Positions 45,014-55,998 of a stretch of 64,000 nucleotides of DNA are shown piece by piece; position 1 is the stretch's first letter; each line of letters opens with the position of its first letter. The notes under the pieces were generated by a model. It worked only from the letters and a program-made list of their open reading frames with translations, was not told where the DNA came from and ran no database searches. This DNA is from an uncultured Alteromonadaceae bacterium (GTDB lineage Bacteria; Pseudomonadota; Gammaproteobacteria; Enterobacterales; Alteromonadaceae). The DNA is taken from positions 304,001-368,000 of the forward strand of contig CAJXMO010000001.1 in the NCBI GenBank assembly GCA_913056495.1, given 5' to 3'. Position numbers and translations under genes: made by a program.

Positions 45014-47953
45014 ATGTGGATAGATTTTGGCTGGGTTACCCCTTGGTATTTTGTCTCTTCCGGTATGGCTTTATTAGCGGGCCTGACCTTTTTATTACTT
45101 TCTTTTATTTTACCCAAAAAACAACAAACCGGTGCGTTGTTTTTATTATGTGTCTTAGTAGGCTCCTATCAGGCCTTGGTCGCGATTCAACAGCTTGAGC
45201 CTGATTTGACGCTGACCCTGTTTTATGAAAAATGTCTGGTGTCATTAGGGGTTATTTTTCCTGTATGTTTATACCTACTCTTTAGTAGTTTTATTAAACC
45301 TAAGCATTTTCAAAATATTCTGGCTTTTTATGCCTGTATAACGGCAACTTTGTTCATTCTCAACTGGATGTTACCACACGGGTTGGTCTATCAGGATATT
45401 ACTCATATTCAGACGCTGACACTTGCCCATGAAACTCTATATATCCATGCGGGAGATAGCAGCCATTTGTGGAGTTATATTTGGTTCGCTTTTCTATCCG
45501 CAACCTTTGTCTTTTGTGCGTTCTGGTCGGTAAAAATATATCGTTTTGAAAGTCGTTTAACCGGAAGTCTTTTATTTATTTATTTGCTGATCCAATTTTA
45601 TACAGTTGTGCTAACTCGTTTAGGTCGGGCACAAAATGAAGCAACATTGAATATTGCTGGATTTGGTTTTATTGCGCTGCTTTTGATTATGTGTTTTGCG
45701 ATAGTCATAGCTTTTAAAAAATCTAACCAAGCTCTGGTTGAAAAAACGCGCTCGCTAACTCGGGAAGCACAAAAAAGACTCAAAGCAGAATCTGAACAAT
45801 ATAAGTTAATACAAATCGTTGATCAGGATCCAATGGCAACGCTAGTGTTATCTTTACAAGGCAAAGTACAGAGTTCTAATCCGGCAAGTTTATCTTTCTG
45901 GGGGGAAGATTTAACAAAGCGTGATATTAACTTGCTTGATGAAATTAAAAAATTATGTGCGGCAAATCAGCAGACGATTGAGTTCGCTGAAACCGAAATT
46001 CAACTTGACCCATTAAAAGTTACATCTGGCTTTAAGTCTTTATTCGAGAGCATAAAATGTGCAACTTGGTTAAAGGTTTATTTGTTTTCTATGTATGATC
46101 AGAATGGCCTGCCAATTGGTTATTGCATGCGCGCAAAAGATGTGACTCATGAGCAATTTATAGAAAAAACATTAAAACAAATTGCTCAGGGTGTCAGTAT
46201 AAAAGGCCGAACGAATATATTTGAGCAACTGGTTATTAGTTTAAATGAAATCTTTAATTCTAAGTATGCCTTAATTGGTTTGTTTAATGAAAAAAGAGAT
46301 TCAGTGACTACCATAGCCTGTGCAGAAAATGGCTCCATTATTGATAATTTCAGCTATCAACTGACGGGCACGCCCTGTGAAAAAGTGGTCGGTAATCGTG
46401 TCTGTTGTTTTACCGAGCAAATCCAGCGTAAATTCCCGAATGATCAACTATTAAAAGATTTAGCGATTGAAGGTTATATCGGCACTTCTATATTTAACGG
46501 TGATACACCGGTTGGTATATTAGCTGTATTAAACCAGAGGCCTTTGGCGATAAACCCCAGATCGGCAGAAGTATTAGAGATTTTTGCTTCCCGGATTATG
46601 GTTGAGGTGAATAAAAATCAAGTTGAATCTGACATTCGCAAAATGGCGTATCACGATTATCTGACGAATTTACCGAACCGGGCAGCCTTTTTGGCGGAGC
46701 TGAGTCGGTTGGTTGATAAGGCGGATGCGGTGAATCAGCAGGCGTTATTGCTGGTTGATTTAGATAACTTTAAATATTTAAATGATTCTTTAGGCAATGA
46801 TATCGCAGACGAAATATTGCGAGCCGTAGGTGATAAGTTAAGCCAATTTAATGATCAAGGATTAATTGCCCGGTATGGCGGTGATGAGTTTGTTGTTGTG
46901 ACTGACTTTCAGCCCGAGAGAGTTCACTATGATATATCTGAGTTTGCTGTCAATCTGGCGAACCAAATCATTCTGGCTTTATCTGAACCCATTCAAATTG
47001 GTGAGCGCATTGTTAATGCCCAGGCCAGTATTGGTATTTGTTTATTTCCAAAACATGCGACAAATAGATTAGATATTTTAAGATTTGCTGAAACCGCGTT
47101 AATTCAGGCAAAAGAGGCAGGCCGAAATCAATGTCAGTTATTTAGTCCATCCATTCAGAAAAAAATTGATAAGCGGGTGGAAATTGAAGCTGAACTCAGT
47201 TATGCAATTGATAAAGACGAATTAAGCCTTTATTTCCAGCCTCAGGTTGACCGTCAGGGTTTATGTTATGGCGCAGAAGTCTTGTTAAGGTGGCATAATG
47301 AGAAATTTGGTTTTGTCTCACCTGCAACTTTTATTCCGATTGCTGAGGAGAGTGGTTTAATTCATTCTATTGGTGATTGGGTTTTGAGTCAATCTATCGA
47401 TATGCTTCATGTATGGCGTCAGCAATATCCGGATTTACAATTGTCAGTGAATGTATCTGCTTGGCAATTTTCTGATCCTGAGTTTGTCAAAAAAGTTAAA
47501 GGTATTTTGTCTGCTTATCAAGTATTGCCAACCCAGTTAACCTTGGAGTTAACTGAAACTGGCTTATTGCAAAATATCGAACAAACTCGACAAAAACTGT
47601 CTGATCTTAGGCTGCTGGGGTTTAAAATTGCACTGGATGATTTTGGCACGGGTTATTCTTCATTGTCTTACTTAAGAGATTTGCCATTAGATGAAATTAA
47701 AATCGATAAAGCTTTTGTAGATGAAGTTGATGGCCATACGCCACAACCTTTAATTGAATCTATGATTGCGATAGCCAAACATATGGGTTTACATGTTATT
47801 GCTGAAGGGGTTGAAACGATAGAGCAAAAGCAGGCATTAAGCGCTATGGGATGTGTTAACTATCAGGGGTATTTATTTGCTAAACCTATGGAATCCGAAG
47901 CCTTTTTAGCTTGGCTCAAGGTTACTTCTGCTGAGTATGCGATAGCAGAATAA
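45014..47953 (+). CDS. Membrane GAF-GGDEF-EAL c-di-GMP protein
   Basis: 979 aa. About seven helices (residues 1-235) resemble 7TM/MASE-type input domains. A PAS-like part (about 262-385) and a GAF domain (about 400-545; YALIGLFNEKRDSVTTIAC, CEKVVGNRVCCF) follow. GGDEF (about 555-725) has intact ARYGGDEF but lacks an RxxD I-site. EAL (about 735-970) reads EVLLRWHN in place of EALxR, with NVSAWQF, LELTETG, LDDFGTGYSSL and VIAEGVE intact, so it is probably still a phosphodiesterase. GGAG lies 11 nt before the ATG. It is divergent from the M28 gene. Confidence 0.92.
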   Translation: MWIDFGWVTPWYFVSSGMALLAGLTFLLLSFILPKKQQTGALFLLCVLVGSYQALVAIQQLEPDLTLTLFYEKCLVSLGVIFPVCLYLLFSSFIKPKHFQNILAFYACITATLFILNWMLPHGLVYQDITHIQTLTLAHETLYIHAGDSSHLWSYIWFAFLSATFVFCAFWSVKIYRFESRLTGSLLFIYLLIQFYTVVLTRLGRAQNEATLNIAGFGFIALLLIMCFAIVIAFKKSNQALVEKTRSLTREAQKRLKAESEQYKLIQIVDQDPMATLVLSLQGKVQSSNPASLSFWGEDLTKRDINLLDEIKKLCAANQQTIEFAETEIQLDPLKVTSGFKSLFESIKCATWLKVYLFSMYDQNGLPIGYCMRAKDVTHEQFIEKTLKQIAQGVSIKGRTNIFEQLVISLNEIFNSKYALIGLFNEKRDSVTTIACAENGSIIDNFSYQLTGTPCEKVVGNRVCCFTEQIQRKFPNDQLLKDLAIEGYIGTSIFNGDTPVGILAVLNQRPLAINPRSAEVLEIFASRIMVEVNKNQVESDIRKMAYHDYLTNLPNRAAFLAELSRLVDKADAVNQQALLLVDLDNFKYLNDSLGNDIADEILRAVGDKLSQFNDQGLIARYGGDEFVVVTDFQPERVHYDISEFAVNLANQIILALSEPIQIGERIVNAQASIGICLFPKHATNRLDILRFAETALIQAKEAGRNQCQLFSPSIQKKIDKRVEIEAELSYAIDKDELSLYFQPQVDRQGLCYGAEVLLRWHNEKFGFVSPATFIPIAEESGLIHSIGDWVLSQSIDMLHVWRQQYPDLQLSVNVSAWQFSDPEFVKKVKGILSAYQVLPTQLTLELTETGLLQNIEQTRQKLSDLRLLGFKIALDDFGTGYSSLSYLRDLPLDEIKIDKAFVDEVDGHTPQPLIESMIAIAKHMGLHVIAEGVETIEQKQALSAMGCVNYQGYLFAKPMESEAFLAWLKVTSAEYAIAE

Positions 47954-47990
47954 GGTGGCAGATTTTTATAGATTGAATTTAAATAAAAAA

Positions 47991-48016
47991 AAAACCAGAC
48001 TTGAATGTCTGGTTTT
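47991..48016. terminator. Bidirectional terminator between the GGDEF-EAL gene and rpsT
   Basis: AAAACCAGAC, loop TTGAAT, GTCTGGTTTT. T-runs follow on both strands (TTTTTTG on plus; TTTTTTTTT on minus), fitting two converging genes. Confidence 0.92.
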
Positions 48017-48058
48017 TTGTATTTGAACTTATTTTACGAATTAAACGTAAAACTGATC

Positions 48059-48319
48059 TTATAAAGCTTTGATCTGAGCTGATAAACGGCTCTTATGACG
48101 TGCAGCTTTATTTTTGTGGATTAAACCACGAGATGCAAAACGATCTATAATTGGTTGTACTGTTTGGAAAGCAGCAGTTGCGCCTTCTTTGTCACCAGCT
48201 TCAATAGCGGCAACAACTTTTTTTAAGTACGTACGCATCATTGAGCGACGGCTTGCATTGTGCTGGCGACTTTTCTCGGCTTGAACCGCGCGCTTTTTAG
48301 CAGACTTGATGTTAGCCAA
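48059..48319 (-). CDS. rpsT: 30S ribosomal protein S20
   Basis: 86 aa, basic. [21 protein letters not shown] start and [24 protein letters not shown] end are diagnostic. It binds 16S rRNA in the 30S body. It is monocistronic with a good promoter and a terminator, divergent from murJ as in many gammaproteobacteria. Confidence 0.98.
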   Translation of the reverse strand: MANIKSAKKRAVQAEKSRQHNASRRSMMRTYLKKVVAAIEAGDKEGATAAFQTVQPIIDRFASRGLIHKNKAARHKSRLSAQIKAL

Positions 48320-48374
48320 AACTAAACTCCTAAATACTCGAAAATCCGGGATTACCCTTATCTAAAGGCGCGAG

Positions 48375-48403
48375 AATATGCCTGTAATTTCAATGAAAGT
48401 CAA
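48375..48403 (-). promoter_or_regulatory. Sigma70 promoter of rpsT
   Basis: On the minus strand TTGACT (48398-48403), 17-nt spacer, CATATT (48375-48380), about 55 bp before the rpsT ATG. A GC-rich CGCGCC follows the -10, as in stringently controlled promoters. The rest of 48404-48653 is AT-rich, holds no gene and must carry the murJ promoter. Confidence 0.75.
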
Positions 48404-48653
48404 TCGCTTTAGGACAAAAAATACACTTTGACAGTGAATTAGTGCGATTTTCTTATGAATTTCAGGTTTCTCGAACACATCTTTAACTCGTATCTTGTTC
48501 TTGTTACAAATACGGTTTTAATATTTGAACAAAAAGGTATACTCGCTGGCCGCAGATTCTAACGTTTTTCTGGTGCTTTCGAAAGTAAATTAGCGATTTT
48601 TTTCATTTTATCCTCAACTTTGAAGTTACCTAAATTGATTAAAGGAAATTAGT

Positions 48654-50210
48654 TTGTCTAAGAGTTTATTAAGGTCAGGACTATTATTTAGCGCGATGAC
48701 GTTGATTTCACGAGTGTTAGGCTTGGTCCGCGATGTTGTGATTGCTAATTTATTAGGGGCCGGTGCAGCTGCGGATGTTTTTATCCTGACCAACAAAATT
48801 CCTAACTTTCTGCGTAGGTTGTTTGCTGAAGGGGCGTTTGCGCAGGCTTTTGTCCCTGTGTTAACCGAATACAAAGAAAATAAAAGTTTAGATGAGACGC
48901 ATTTATTAATTGCCAGAGTATCCGGTACTCTGGGCTGTATTTTATTAATGACGACCGTTTTAGGTGTGGTGGCTTCTCCGGTTGTCATTATGTTATTTGG
49001 TACCGGCTGGTTTATTGATTATCTGCAGGGCGGGGCAGAGGCAGAAAAATACGAATTAGCCAGTGTGATGCTTAAGATTACGTTCCCCTATTTATTTTTT
49101 GTCGCATTAACCGCATTTTCCGGTGCCGTGCTGAATACTTGGGGCAAATTCGGTGCCGCAGCTTTTACACCTGTTTTGCTGAATGTGGCCATGATAACGG
49201 CTGCTATCGGGTTTGCGGATCAATTTGAAGAACCTGCATTTGCATTAGCTTGGGGGGTCTTTTTTGGTGGTATGTTCCAGCTTTTGTTCCAGCTTCCTTT
49301 TTTAAAACAAGCCGGGGTGATTACCTGGCCTAAATGGGGTTGGAATGATCCCGGCGTTAAAAAAATCCGGCTGTTAATGTTACCCGCTTTGTTTGGGGTA
49401 TCTGTTAGCCAAATCAATCTGCTGTTTGATACTGTACTGGCCAGTTTTTTACAAAATGGTTCGATCAGTTGGTTGTATTATTCAGACCGGTTATTGGAAT
49501 TTCCGTTAGGACTTTTTGGGATTGCAATCGCGACTGTCATTTTGCCTCAGTTATCAAAAGATCACGTGACCGCAACCAGTAAAGGGTTTAAAAATACCAT
49601 GGACTGGGGGATTCGCATGGTCTGTTTACTTGGTGTTCCATCCGCGCTGGGGTTAATGGCTCTGGCTGAACCTATGCTTATGGTGCTTTTCATGCGTGGT
49701 GAGTTTACCGCGTTGGATGCCGCTCAAAGTAAACTGAGCCTGATGGCTTATTCAGCCGGCTTATTGTTTTTTATGTTGATAAAAGTATTGGCGACCGGTT
49801 TTTTCTCTCGGCAGGATACTAAAACCCCGGTCCGGATTGGTATTCAGGCTATGCTTGCCAATATGGTGTTTAATATCATCTTGATTTTCCCGCTGGCACA
49901 TGCGGGTCTAGCTCTGGCAACCAGCCTTTCTGCCTTGTTTAATGCCAGTTTGTTATATTTTGCTTTGAAAAAGTGTGGTGTTTATCAGTTCTCTCAAGCT
50001 ACTTTTCAGTTGCTGATTAAAGTTGTAATGGCCGCAGGTTTGATGTTTTTATGTTTATATTACCTGCAGCCTGAATCTGCGCAGTGGGCTCAAATGACAT
50101 TAGAGTATCGAATTGCTTACTTAATTGGGTTAATTGTAGCTGGCGCGACTGGATATTTACTTACTTTAGTTATTTTAAGGGTTAAACTGTCTGATATTCG
50201 TTCACATTAA
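48654..50210 (+). CDS. murJ: Lipid II flippase MurJ
   Basis: 518 aa with a TTG start, supported by AAAGGA 7 nt upstream and by the family opening SLLRSGLLFSAMTLISRVLGLVRDVVIA. About 14 helices. Functional residues known from E. coli MurJ are visible: the RDVVIA arginine region and NKIPNFLRRLFAEGAFAQAFVPV. It flips lipid II to the periplasmic face for peptidoglycan synthesis. It precedes ribF-ileS-lspA, the order usual in gammaproteobacteria. Confidence 0.97.
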   Translation: MSKSLLRSGLLFSAMTLISRVLGLVRDVVIANLLGAGAAADVFILTNKIPNFLRRLFAEGAFAQAFVPVLTEYKENKSLDETHLLIARVSGTLGCILLMTTVLGVVASPVVIMLFGTGWFIDYLQGGAEAEKYELASVMLKITFPYLFFVALTAFSGAVLNTWGKFGAAAFTPVLLNVAMITAAIGFADQFEEPAFALAWGVFFGGMFQLLFQLPFLKQAGVITWPKWGWNDPGVKKIRLLMLPALFGVSVSQINLLFDTVLASFLQNGSISWLYYSDRLLEFPLGLFGIAIATVILPQLSKDHVTATSKGFKNTMDWGIRMVCLLGVPSALGLMALAEPMLMVLFMRGEFTALDAAQSKLSLMAYSAGLLFFMLIKVLATGFFSRQDTKTPVRIGIQAMLANMVFNIILIFPLAHAGLALATSLSALFNASLLYFALKKCGVYQFSQATFQLLIKVVMAAGLMFLCLYYLQPESAQWAQMTLEYRIAYLIGLIVAGATGYLLTLVILRVKLSDIRSH

Positions 50211-50263
50211 ATTAGTCAGTATTGCGCGAGGGCTAAGACTCGCAATTGAACCTTGTTTGGGTA

Positions 50264-50269
50264 TATAAT
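50264..50269 (+). promoter_or_regulatory. Possible -10 element of the ribF operon
   Basis: A perfect TATAAT 31 nt before the ribF ATG. No good -35 lies at 16-18 nt; TTGAAC is 12 nt upstream, too close. It may drive ribF-ileS-lspA-fkpB-ispH. Confidence 0.4.
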
Positions 50270-50300
50270 CGCCCGCGTTTTTTGTTAGTGACGGTTGCGC

Positions 50301-51224
50301 ATGGAGTTAATCCGAGGTATTCACAATTTAAAAGCTAAACATCAGGGCTGCGTTTTAACGATAGGTAACTTTGATGGCGTGCATTTAGGGCATGTTTCTG
50401 TTTTAGCTCAGGTTAAACAACGCTCTGCAGAGTTGTCTTTGCCTTCACTGGTGATGACATTTGAACCTCAGCCAGTTGAAGTTTTGTGTCCTCATTTAGC
50501 ACCGGCCAGATTAATTCGCTGGCGTGAAAAATACCAGTTATTAAAATCACAATCGATCGACCGTTTATTATGCGTTCGGTTTAATCCTAGAATAGCCCAT
50601 TTATCCGCTGCTGAGTTTGTCAGTGAATTACTGGTCAAGAAGCTAGGGGTAAAACATATTGTTATCGGTGATGATTTTCGGTTTGGTTGCAAACGAGCGG
50701 GTGATTTTGCTCTGTTACAACAATTAGGCAAACAATACGGCTTTACTGTTGAAGATACTCGCAGCTGTCAGGTTGACGGGCAAAGAGTCAGCAGTACGGC
50801 TATTCGTCAGGCTATCGCTAACAATGAGTTTGGTCTGGCGCAGGAATTACTGGGACGCCCCTATAGTGTTTGGGGAACTGTAATACATGGCCAGAAAAAA
50901 GGCCGGACGATCGGTTTTCCAACCGCAAATATTTTATTAAACCGCAAGGTTTCACCCGTGCAAGGCGTATTTGTTGTCAAAGTGAAGTTTGATGGACAAA
51001 GCTACCCTGGGGTTGCTAATGTTGGATATCGGCCAACAGTGGCGGGCAAACAAAATCAGCTGGAAGTCCATATTTTTGATTATCAGGGTGATTTATATCA
51101 GAAGCGGATTGAAGTTGTGTTTTGCCATAAGTTACGAGATGAAAAAAAGTTTGAATCATTTCAGGCTTTAAAGCACCAAATAGAATTAGATGCTCAGGCT
51201 GCAAAACAATTTTTTATAGCTTGA
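50301..51224 (+). CDS. ribF: Bifunctional riboflavin kinase / FAD synthetase
   Basis: 307 aa from ATG 50301; the open frame extends two codons to a TTG that is unlikely to be used. The N-terminal FMN adenylyltransferase part has TIGNFDGVHLGHVSVL and IGDDFRFGCKRAGDF; the C-terminal riboflavin kinase part has HGQKKGRTIGFPTANI and GVFVVKV. It makes FMN and FAD. It is followed by ileS after about 55 bp. Confidence 0.97.
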   Translation: MELIRGIHNLKAKHQGCVLTIGNFDGVHLGHVSVLAQVKQRSAELSLPSLVMTFEPQPVEVLCPHLAPARLIRWREKYQLLKSQSIDRLLCVRFNPRIAHLSAAEFVSELLVKKLGVKHIVIGDDFRFGCKRAGDFALLQQLGKQYGFTVEDTRSCQVDGQRVSSTAIRQAIANNEFGLAQELLGRPYSVWGTVIHGQKKGRTIGFPTANILLNRKVSPVQGVFVVKVKFDGQSYPGVANVGYRPTVAGKQNQLEVHIFDYQGDLYQKRIEVVFCHKLRDEKKFESFQALKHQIELDAQAAKQFFIA

Positions 51225-51278
51225 GTGAACGAAATTAAATAAATCAAACGATCTGATTAGCAGGAATACAGCAAGGCA

Positions 51279-54110
51279 ATGAGTGAATATAAACATACGC
51301 TAAACCTACCCAATACTGAATTTCCAATGCGAGGCGACTTAGCTAAGCGTGAACCTAAAATGCTGGCAAGCTGGCAAAAAGCGGGTTTATACCAGGCGGT
51401 GCGTAAATCGCGCGAAAACTGCGAACAATTTATTTTGCACGATGGCCCTCCGTATGCCAATGGCGATATCCATTTGGGCCATGCTGTTAACAAAGTTCTG
51501 AAAGATATTATTATCAAATCAAAAACCTTATCAGGGTTTGACTCGCCTTATGTCCCAGGTTGGGATTGTCATGGTCTTCCGATTGAACTTCAGGTTGAGA
51601 AAAAGGTTGGAAAGCCCGGCCACAAAGTGAGCGCAGCTGAATTCAGAGAAAAATGCCGTGCGTACGCAAGCAAACAGGTTGAAGGTCAGAAAGCAGACTT
51701 TATTCGCTTGGGTGTTTTGGGCGAATGGGATAATCCTTATTTAACAATGGATTTTCAGTTTGAAGCCAATATTATTCGTTCACTGGGTAAAATCGTTAAA
51801 AATGGCCATTTAGAGAAAGGCTTTAAGCCAGTTCACTGGTGTACGGATTGTGGTTCTGCGTTAGCAGAAGCCGAAGTCGAATACAAAGATAAACAGTCAC
51901 CTGCCATTGATGTCCGTTTTACTTTGGTTGATGAAACCATTGCGGATAAGTTTAATCATCCGGAAGGGAAAAAAGGTCAGGGTCCTATTTCAGCGGTTAT
52001 TTGGACTACTACGCCATGGACATTACCGGCAAACCGAGCCGTTGCTATCCACCCTGAACTGGAATATACCCTAGTGCAGGTTGAAAACGGCGATAAAAGT
52101 GAGCGTTTAATTTTAGCGTCCGATTTAGTTCAGTCTGCGATGGATAGGTTTGGTTTTGAGCATTATCATGCGCTTGGTTTTTGTAAAGGTGCTGAGTTAG
52201 AGCACGCCCAAGCCCAACATCCGTTTTATGATTTTACTGTGCCAGTGATTCTGGGTGAGCATGTGACGACAGAATCCGGTACCGGGTGTGTGCATACTGC
52301 ACCTGGTCATGGTCAGGACGATTTTGTTGTCGGTAAACAATATGATTTGGAAGTGGCTAACCCGGTTGGCGCAAATGGTGTATATCTTGAGGGGACTCCG
52401 TTATTTGCAGGTCAGCACGTTCTTAAAGCCAACCCGGTTATTGTTGATTTATTAAAAGAGAAAGGTGCTTTAGTACATCATCATGCCTATGAGCATAGTT
52501 ATCCGCACTGCTGGCGTCACAAAACGCCCATTATTTTCCGTGCGACACCTCAGTGGTTTATCGCCATGGATAAAGCGGGTTTACGTTCAGATTCTCTGGC
52601 TGCGATTAAAGAAACTAAATTTATTCCGGCATGGGGTGAAGGCCGCATCAGCAATATGGTTGAAGGTCGTCCCGATTGGTGTATTTCTCGTCAGCGTACT
52701 TGGGGTGTACCCATAGCGTTATTAATTGATAAAGATTCCGGTGAATTGCACCCTGATAGCATCGCGATTATTGAAAAAGTTGCTAAAGCGGTTGAAGAAA
52801 AAGGGATTCAGGCTTGGTTTGATATGACAGCTGAAGACCTGGTTGGTGAAGATGCCGGACAGTATGTCAAAGTCGCTGATACGCTGGATGTTTGGTTTGA
52901 TTCAGGGGTGACTCACGCTTGTGTTGTTGACGCACGTGATACCTTCCGTAAAAAGCAAGCTGATTTGTATTTAGAAGGTTCAGATCAGCACAGAGGTTGG
53001 TTTATGTCGTCTCTGATGACAGGCATAGCAATGAAAGAACAAGCGCCTTACCAACAAGTATTGACGCATGGTTTTACTGTCGATAAAGACGGTAAAAAGA
53101 TGTCAAAATCACTAGGTAATACAATTAGCCCACAGCAAATTATGGGTAAGTTTGGTGCTGACATCTTACGTTTATGGATAGCTTCTGCAAACTACACAGC
53201 AGATATCACAGTATCTGATGAGATTTTCAAACGTTCGGCGGATGCTTATCGCCGTATTCGTAATACATCACGCTTTTTATTGGCCAACCTGAACGGATTT
53301 AACCCCGAAACAGATATGGTCGCGTTAGATGAAATGGTGCAACTGGATAGGTGGGCTGTTGCTAAAGCATACGAAATTCAGGCTGAAATTAAAGCCGCGT
53401 ACGATGAATACCAGATTCTGGTTGTTGTGCAAAAATTGATGCATTTCTGCTCGATTGATATGGGTAGTTTTTATCTGGATGTGATTAAAGACAGACAATA
53501 TACAGCAAAAGCTGACAGCAATGCGCGTCGCTCATGTCAGACAGCCTTATATTTAATTGCACAAGCACTGACTCGCTGGATGGCACCCATTTTAAGTTTT
53601 ACTGCACAAGAAATTTGGCAGGCTCTGCCGGGCAAAAAAGATAACGAATTTATTTTTACCCAAACCTGGTTTGATCAATTAGCCCCATTAGCTGAGGGCG
53701 CTCAGTTTAATGATGCGCTTTGGAGTCAATTAATGGCCGTTAAAGACGAAGTGAATCGTCTGATAGAAACGGCACGCCGGGAAGAGGTTGTGGGTGCATC
53801 ATTGGAAGCTGAAGTGACTTTGTATGCTGATGACAAATTGCTTGCACAGTTAGCTTTATTGGAAGATGAGTTAAGATTTGTTTTAATTACTTCAAAAGCC
53901 GTGGTGAAACCCATAACAGAAGCACCTGAAGATGCAGCAACAACTGAGTTGGAAGGCTTAAAAATCAGCATAAGCAGTGCTGATGGAGCTAAATGTGACC
54001 GCTGCTGGCATCACAGGGATGATGTTGGCCAAAATGAAGCGCATCCGACAATTTGTGGCCGTTGCGTGACTAACATTGAAGGGGCTGGTGAAGTTCGCCA
54101 GTTTGCTTAA
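51279..54110 (+). CDS. ileS: Isoleucyl-tRNA synthetase
   Basis: 943 aa, full length. Class I signatures HLGH (in [13 protein letters not shown]) and KMSKS (in [12 protein letters not shown]) are intact. The editing domain (about 180-400) has [12 protein letters not shown] and [15 protein letters not shown]. The C-terminal zinc finger uses CDRCW and CGRC. This is the common eubacterial form; nothing points to the mupirocin-resistant type. Its stop overlaps the lspA ATG by one base. Confidence 0.98.
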   Translation: MSEYKHTLNLPNTEFPMRGDLAKREPKMLASWQKAGLYQAVRKSRENCEQFILHDGPPYANGDIHLGHAVNKVLKDIIIKSKTLSGFDSPYVPGWDCHGLPIELQVEKKVGKPGHKVSAAEFREKCRAYASKQVEGQKADFIRLGVLGEWDNPYLTMDFQFEANIIRSLGKIVKNGHLEKGFKPVHWCTDCGSALAEAEVEYKDKQSPAIDVRFTLVDETIADKFNHPEGKKGQGPISAVIWTTTPWTLPANRAVAIHPELEYTLVQVENGDKSERLILASDLVQSAMDRFGFEHYHALGFCKGAELEHAQAQHPFYDFTVPVILGEHVTTESGTGCVHTAPGHGQDDFVVGKQYDLEVANPVGANGVYLEGTPLFAGQHVLKANPVIVDLLKEKGALVHHHAYEHSYPHCWRHKTPIIFRATPQWFIAMDKAGLRSDSLAAIKETKFIPAWGEGRISNMVEGRPDWCISRQRTWGVPIALLIDKDSGELHPDSIAIIEKVAKAVEEKGIQAWFDMTAEDLVGEDAGQYVKVADTLDVWFDSGVTHACVVDARDTFRKKQADLYLEGSDQHRGWFMSSLMTGIAMKEQAPYQQVLTHGFTVDKDGKKMSKSLGNTISPQQIMGKFGADILRLWIASANYTADITVSDEIFKRSADAYRRIRNTSRFLLANLNGFNPETDMVALDEMVQLDRWAVAKAYEIQAEIKAAYDEYQILVVVQKLMHFCSIDMGSFYLDVIKDRQYTAKADSNARRSCQTALYLIAQALTRWMAPILSFTAQEIWQALPGKKDNEFIFTQTWFDQLAPLAEGAQFNDALWSQLMAVKDEVNRLIETARREEVVGASLEAEVTLYADDKLLAQLALLEDELRFVLITSKAVVKPITEAPEDAATTELEGLKISISSADGAKCDRCWHHRDDVGQNEAHPTICGRCVTNIEGAGEVRQFA

Positions 54111-54619
54111 TGAAAAAATTATTTACCGAAACTGGCCTGGCGTGGATATGGTTAGCACTTTTGGTGTTAATTATTGATCAGGCGACTAAGATAGCTGTCA
54201 TTCAGCAATTTGAGCTATATGACAGCAAGGTTATTACCGATTTTTTTAATTTAACTTATGTTCGAAACCATGGTGCCGCTTTTAGCTTTTTGGCTGATAG
54301 CGGTGGCTGGCAGCGATGGTTTTTCACCGGTATTGCGGTCGTCGCAGTTGTTTTGATTTCATATTGGTTAAGCAAAACTGCAAAAAACAAAACCGCTTTA
54401 GTGGTTGGTTTTAATTTGATTTTAGGTGGCGCGATTGGCAATTTGTACGATCGCATCGCTTACGGTTATGTTATCGACTTTCTTGATTTTACCATTCCTT
54501 TTTATGGTCGCTGGCCGGCATTTAATGTAGCGGATATGGGCATAGTCATTGGTGCTGGTTTCATCCTGCTAGATTCTTTTATCAACAAAGAAAATCCGGA
54601 GCAGAATAAAGCGTCATGA
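54110..54619 (+). CDS. lspA: Lipoprotein signal peptidase (signal peptidase II)
   Basis: 169 aa with four helices. Family motifs: VLIIDQATK, the AFSFLADSGGWQRWFF region, the first catalytic Asp in GNLYDR and the second in FNVADMGI. It removes signal peptides from prolipoproteins, including the retropepsin-like lipoprotein predicted in this window. It overlaps ileS at its start and fkpB at its end. Confidence 0.97.
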   Translation: MKKLFTETGLAWIWLALLVLIIDQATKIAVIQQFELYDSKVITDFFNLTYVRNHGAAFSFLADSGGWQRWFFTGIAVVAVVLISYWLSKTAKNKTALVVGFNLILGGAIGNLYDRIAYGYVIDFLDFTIPFYGRWPAFNVADMGIVIGAGFILLDSFINKENPEQNKAS

Positions 54620-55050
54620 AAAAAGTTATTGATAAAAACAGTCAAGTCGTGATGCATTTTGCGATCAGACTCAAAGATGGTTCTGCGGCTGAAAGCACTA
54701 AGGTACATGATAAACCAGCCAAGCTGACAATAGGTGATGGTTCATTAACAGAAAATTTTGAATCATGTTTGCTAGGCTTGTCGGAAGGTGAGCAGCGGAC
54801 TTTTAAACTGGCACCTGAAGATGCATTTGGGCAACCGAATCCGGATAATATTTATTACCTTGACCGAAATAAATTTACAGCTGAAGCACCGGCTGCTGTT
54901 GGTGAAATAATTGCTTTTACTCAACCGGACGGACAAGAGATAGCGGGTATTATTCGTGAAGTTGCAGGTGATTCAGTGACCGTTGATTTTAATCACCCTC
55001 TTGCGGGTTTAACCGTCGAATTTGATGTTGAAATCATTTCGGTCAACTAA
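54616..55050 (+). CDS. fkpB: FKBP-type peptidyl-prolyl isomerase (SlpA-like)
   Basis: 144 aa. VMHFAIRLKDGSAAESTK, IGDGSLTENFESCLLGLSEGE, the DAFGQPNPDNI flap and FNHPLAGLTVEFDVEI are those of the FkpB/SlpA group, which pairs a weak FKBP isomerase domain with an insert-in-flap chaperone domain. Cytosolic. The ATGA overlap with lspA fits the conserved ileS-lspA-fkpB-ispH operon. Confidence 0.95.
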   Translation: MKKVIDKNSQVVMHFAIRLKDGSAAESTKVHDKPAKLTIGDGSLTENFESCLLGLSEGEQRTFKLAPEDAFGQPNPDNIYYLDRNKFTAEAPAAVGEIIAFTQPDGQEIAGIIREVAGDSVTVDFNHPLAGLTVEFDVEIISVN

Positions 55051-55068
55051 TTTTAAAATAGGTGAATT

Positions 55069-55998
55069 ATGCAGATTCAGTTAGCTAATCCCCGAGGTTT
55101 TTGTGCGGGTGTTGACCGTGCAATCAGTATCGTAGAACGCGCTTTAGAATTATTTGAAAAGCCTATCTATGTGCGCCATGAAGTGGTTCATAATAAATAT
55201 GTTGTAGATGGATTAAGAAAAAGTGGTGCTGTATTCGTCGATGAGTTGGATGAGATTCCGGATGACAGTATAGTGATTTTCAGTGCGCACGGGGTTTCTC
55301 AGGCTGTTCGCCAACGGGCTAAAGAGCGAGGCTTAAAAATTTTTGATGCAACTTGTCCGTTAGTGACTAAAGTTCATATGGAGGTGACGCGTGCGAGCCG
55401 CAAAGGGGTCGAGTGTATATTAATTGGTCACCATGGCCACCCGGAAGTGGAAGGCACCATGGGTCAATATTCTAACCCTGAAGGCGGGATTTATTTAGTT
55501 GAGTCGGCTGAGGATGTTCAGGAACTCGAAGTGAAAGATGCTGAAAATCTGTATTACTGTTCGCAAACGACCTTGTCTGTTGACGATACTGCGGATGTAA
55601 TTGATGCGCTGAGAGCTAAATTCCCGAATATTAATGGTCCGCGCAAGGACGATATTTGCTATGCCACTCAAAACCGTCAGGATGCAGTTAGAGCGCTCGC
55701 GGCTGCCAATGATGTTGTTTTGGTTGTCGGTGCTAAAAATAGCTCAAACTCAAATCGTTTACGTGAGTTAGCTGAAAAGATGGGATGCGCTGCGCATTTA
55801 ATTGATACCGCTGATGATATTCAACCGGCTTGGCTTGAAAACGTAAATTCAATTGGGGTCACAGCAGGCGCATCCGCACCCGAAGTTTTAGTTAAGCAAG
55901 TAGTTGCACGCTTGGAAGCTTTAGGTGGTCAGTCCGTTCAGGAAAACTCTGGTATCGAAGAAAATGTCGTATTTTCTTTACCTGCAGAGCTCAGATAG
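55069..55998 (+). CDS. ispH: 4-hydroxy-3-methylbut-2-enyl diphosphate reductase
   Basis: 309 aa. The three [4Fe-4S] cysteines are visible: [14 protein letters not shown] (Cys12), [11 protein letters not shown] and [10 protein letters not shown]. Also [13 protein letters not shown], the catalytic Glu region in [14 protein letters not shown] and SSNSNRL. It forms IPP and DMAPP at the end of the MEP pathway, feeding undecaprenyl phosphate used by the envelope genes. AGGTGA precedes the ATG. Last gene of the ribF-ispH operon. Confidence 0.98.
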   Translation: MQIQLANPRGFCAGVDRAISIVERALELFEKPIYVRHEVVHNKYVVDGLRKSGAVFVDELDEIPDDSIVIFSAHGVSQAVRQRAKERGLKIFDATCPLVTKVHMEVTRASRKGVECILIGHHGHPEVEGTMGQYSNPEGGIYLVESAEDVQELEVKDAENLYYCSQTTLSVDDTADVIDALRAKFPNINGPRKDDICYATQNRQDAVRALAAANDVVLVVGAKNSSNSNRLRELAEKMGCAAHLIDTADDIQPAWLENVNSIGVTAGASAPEVLVKQVVARLEALGGQSVQENSGIEENVVFSLPAELR

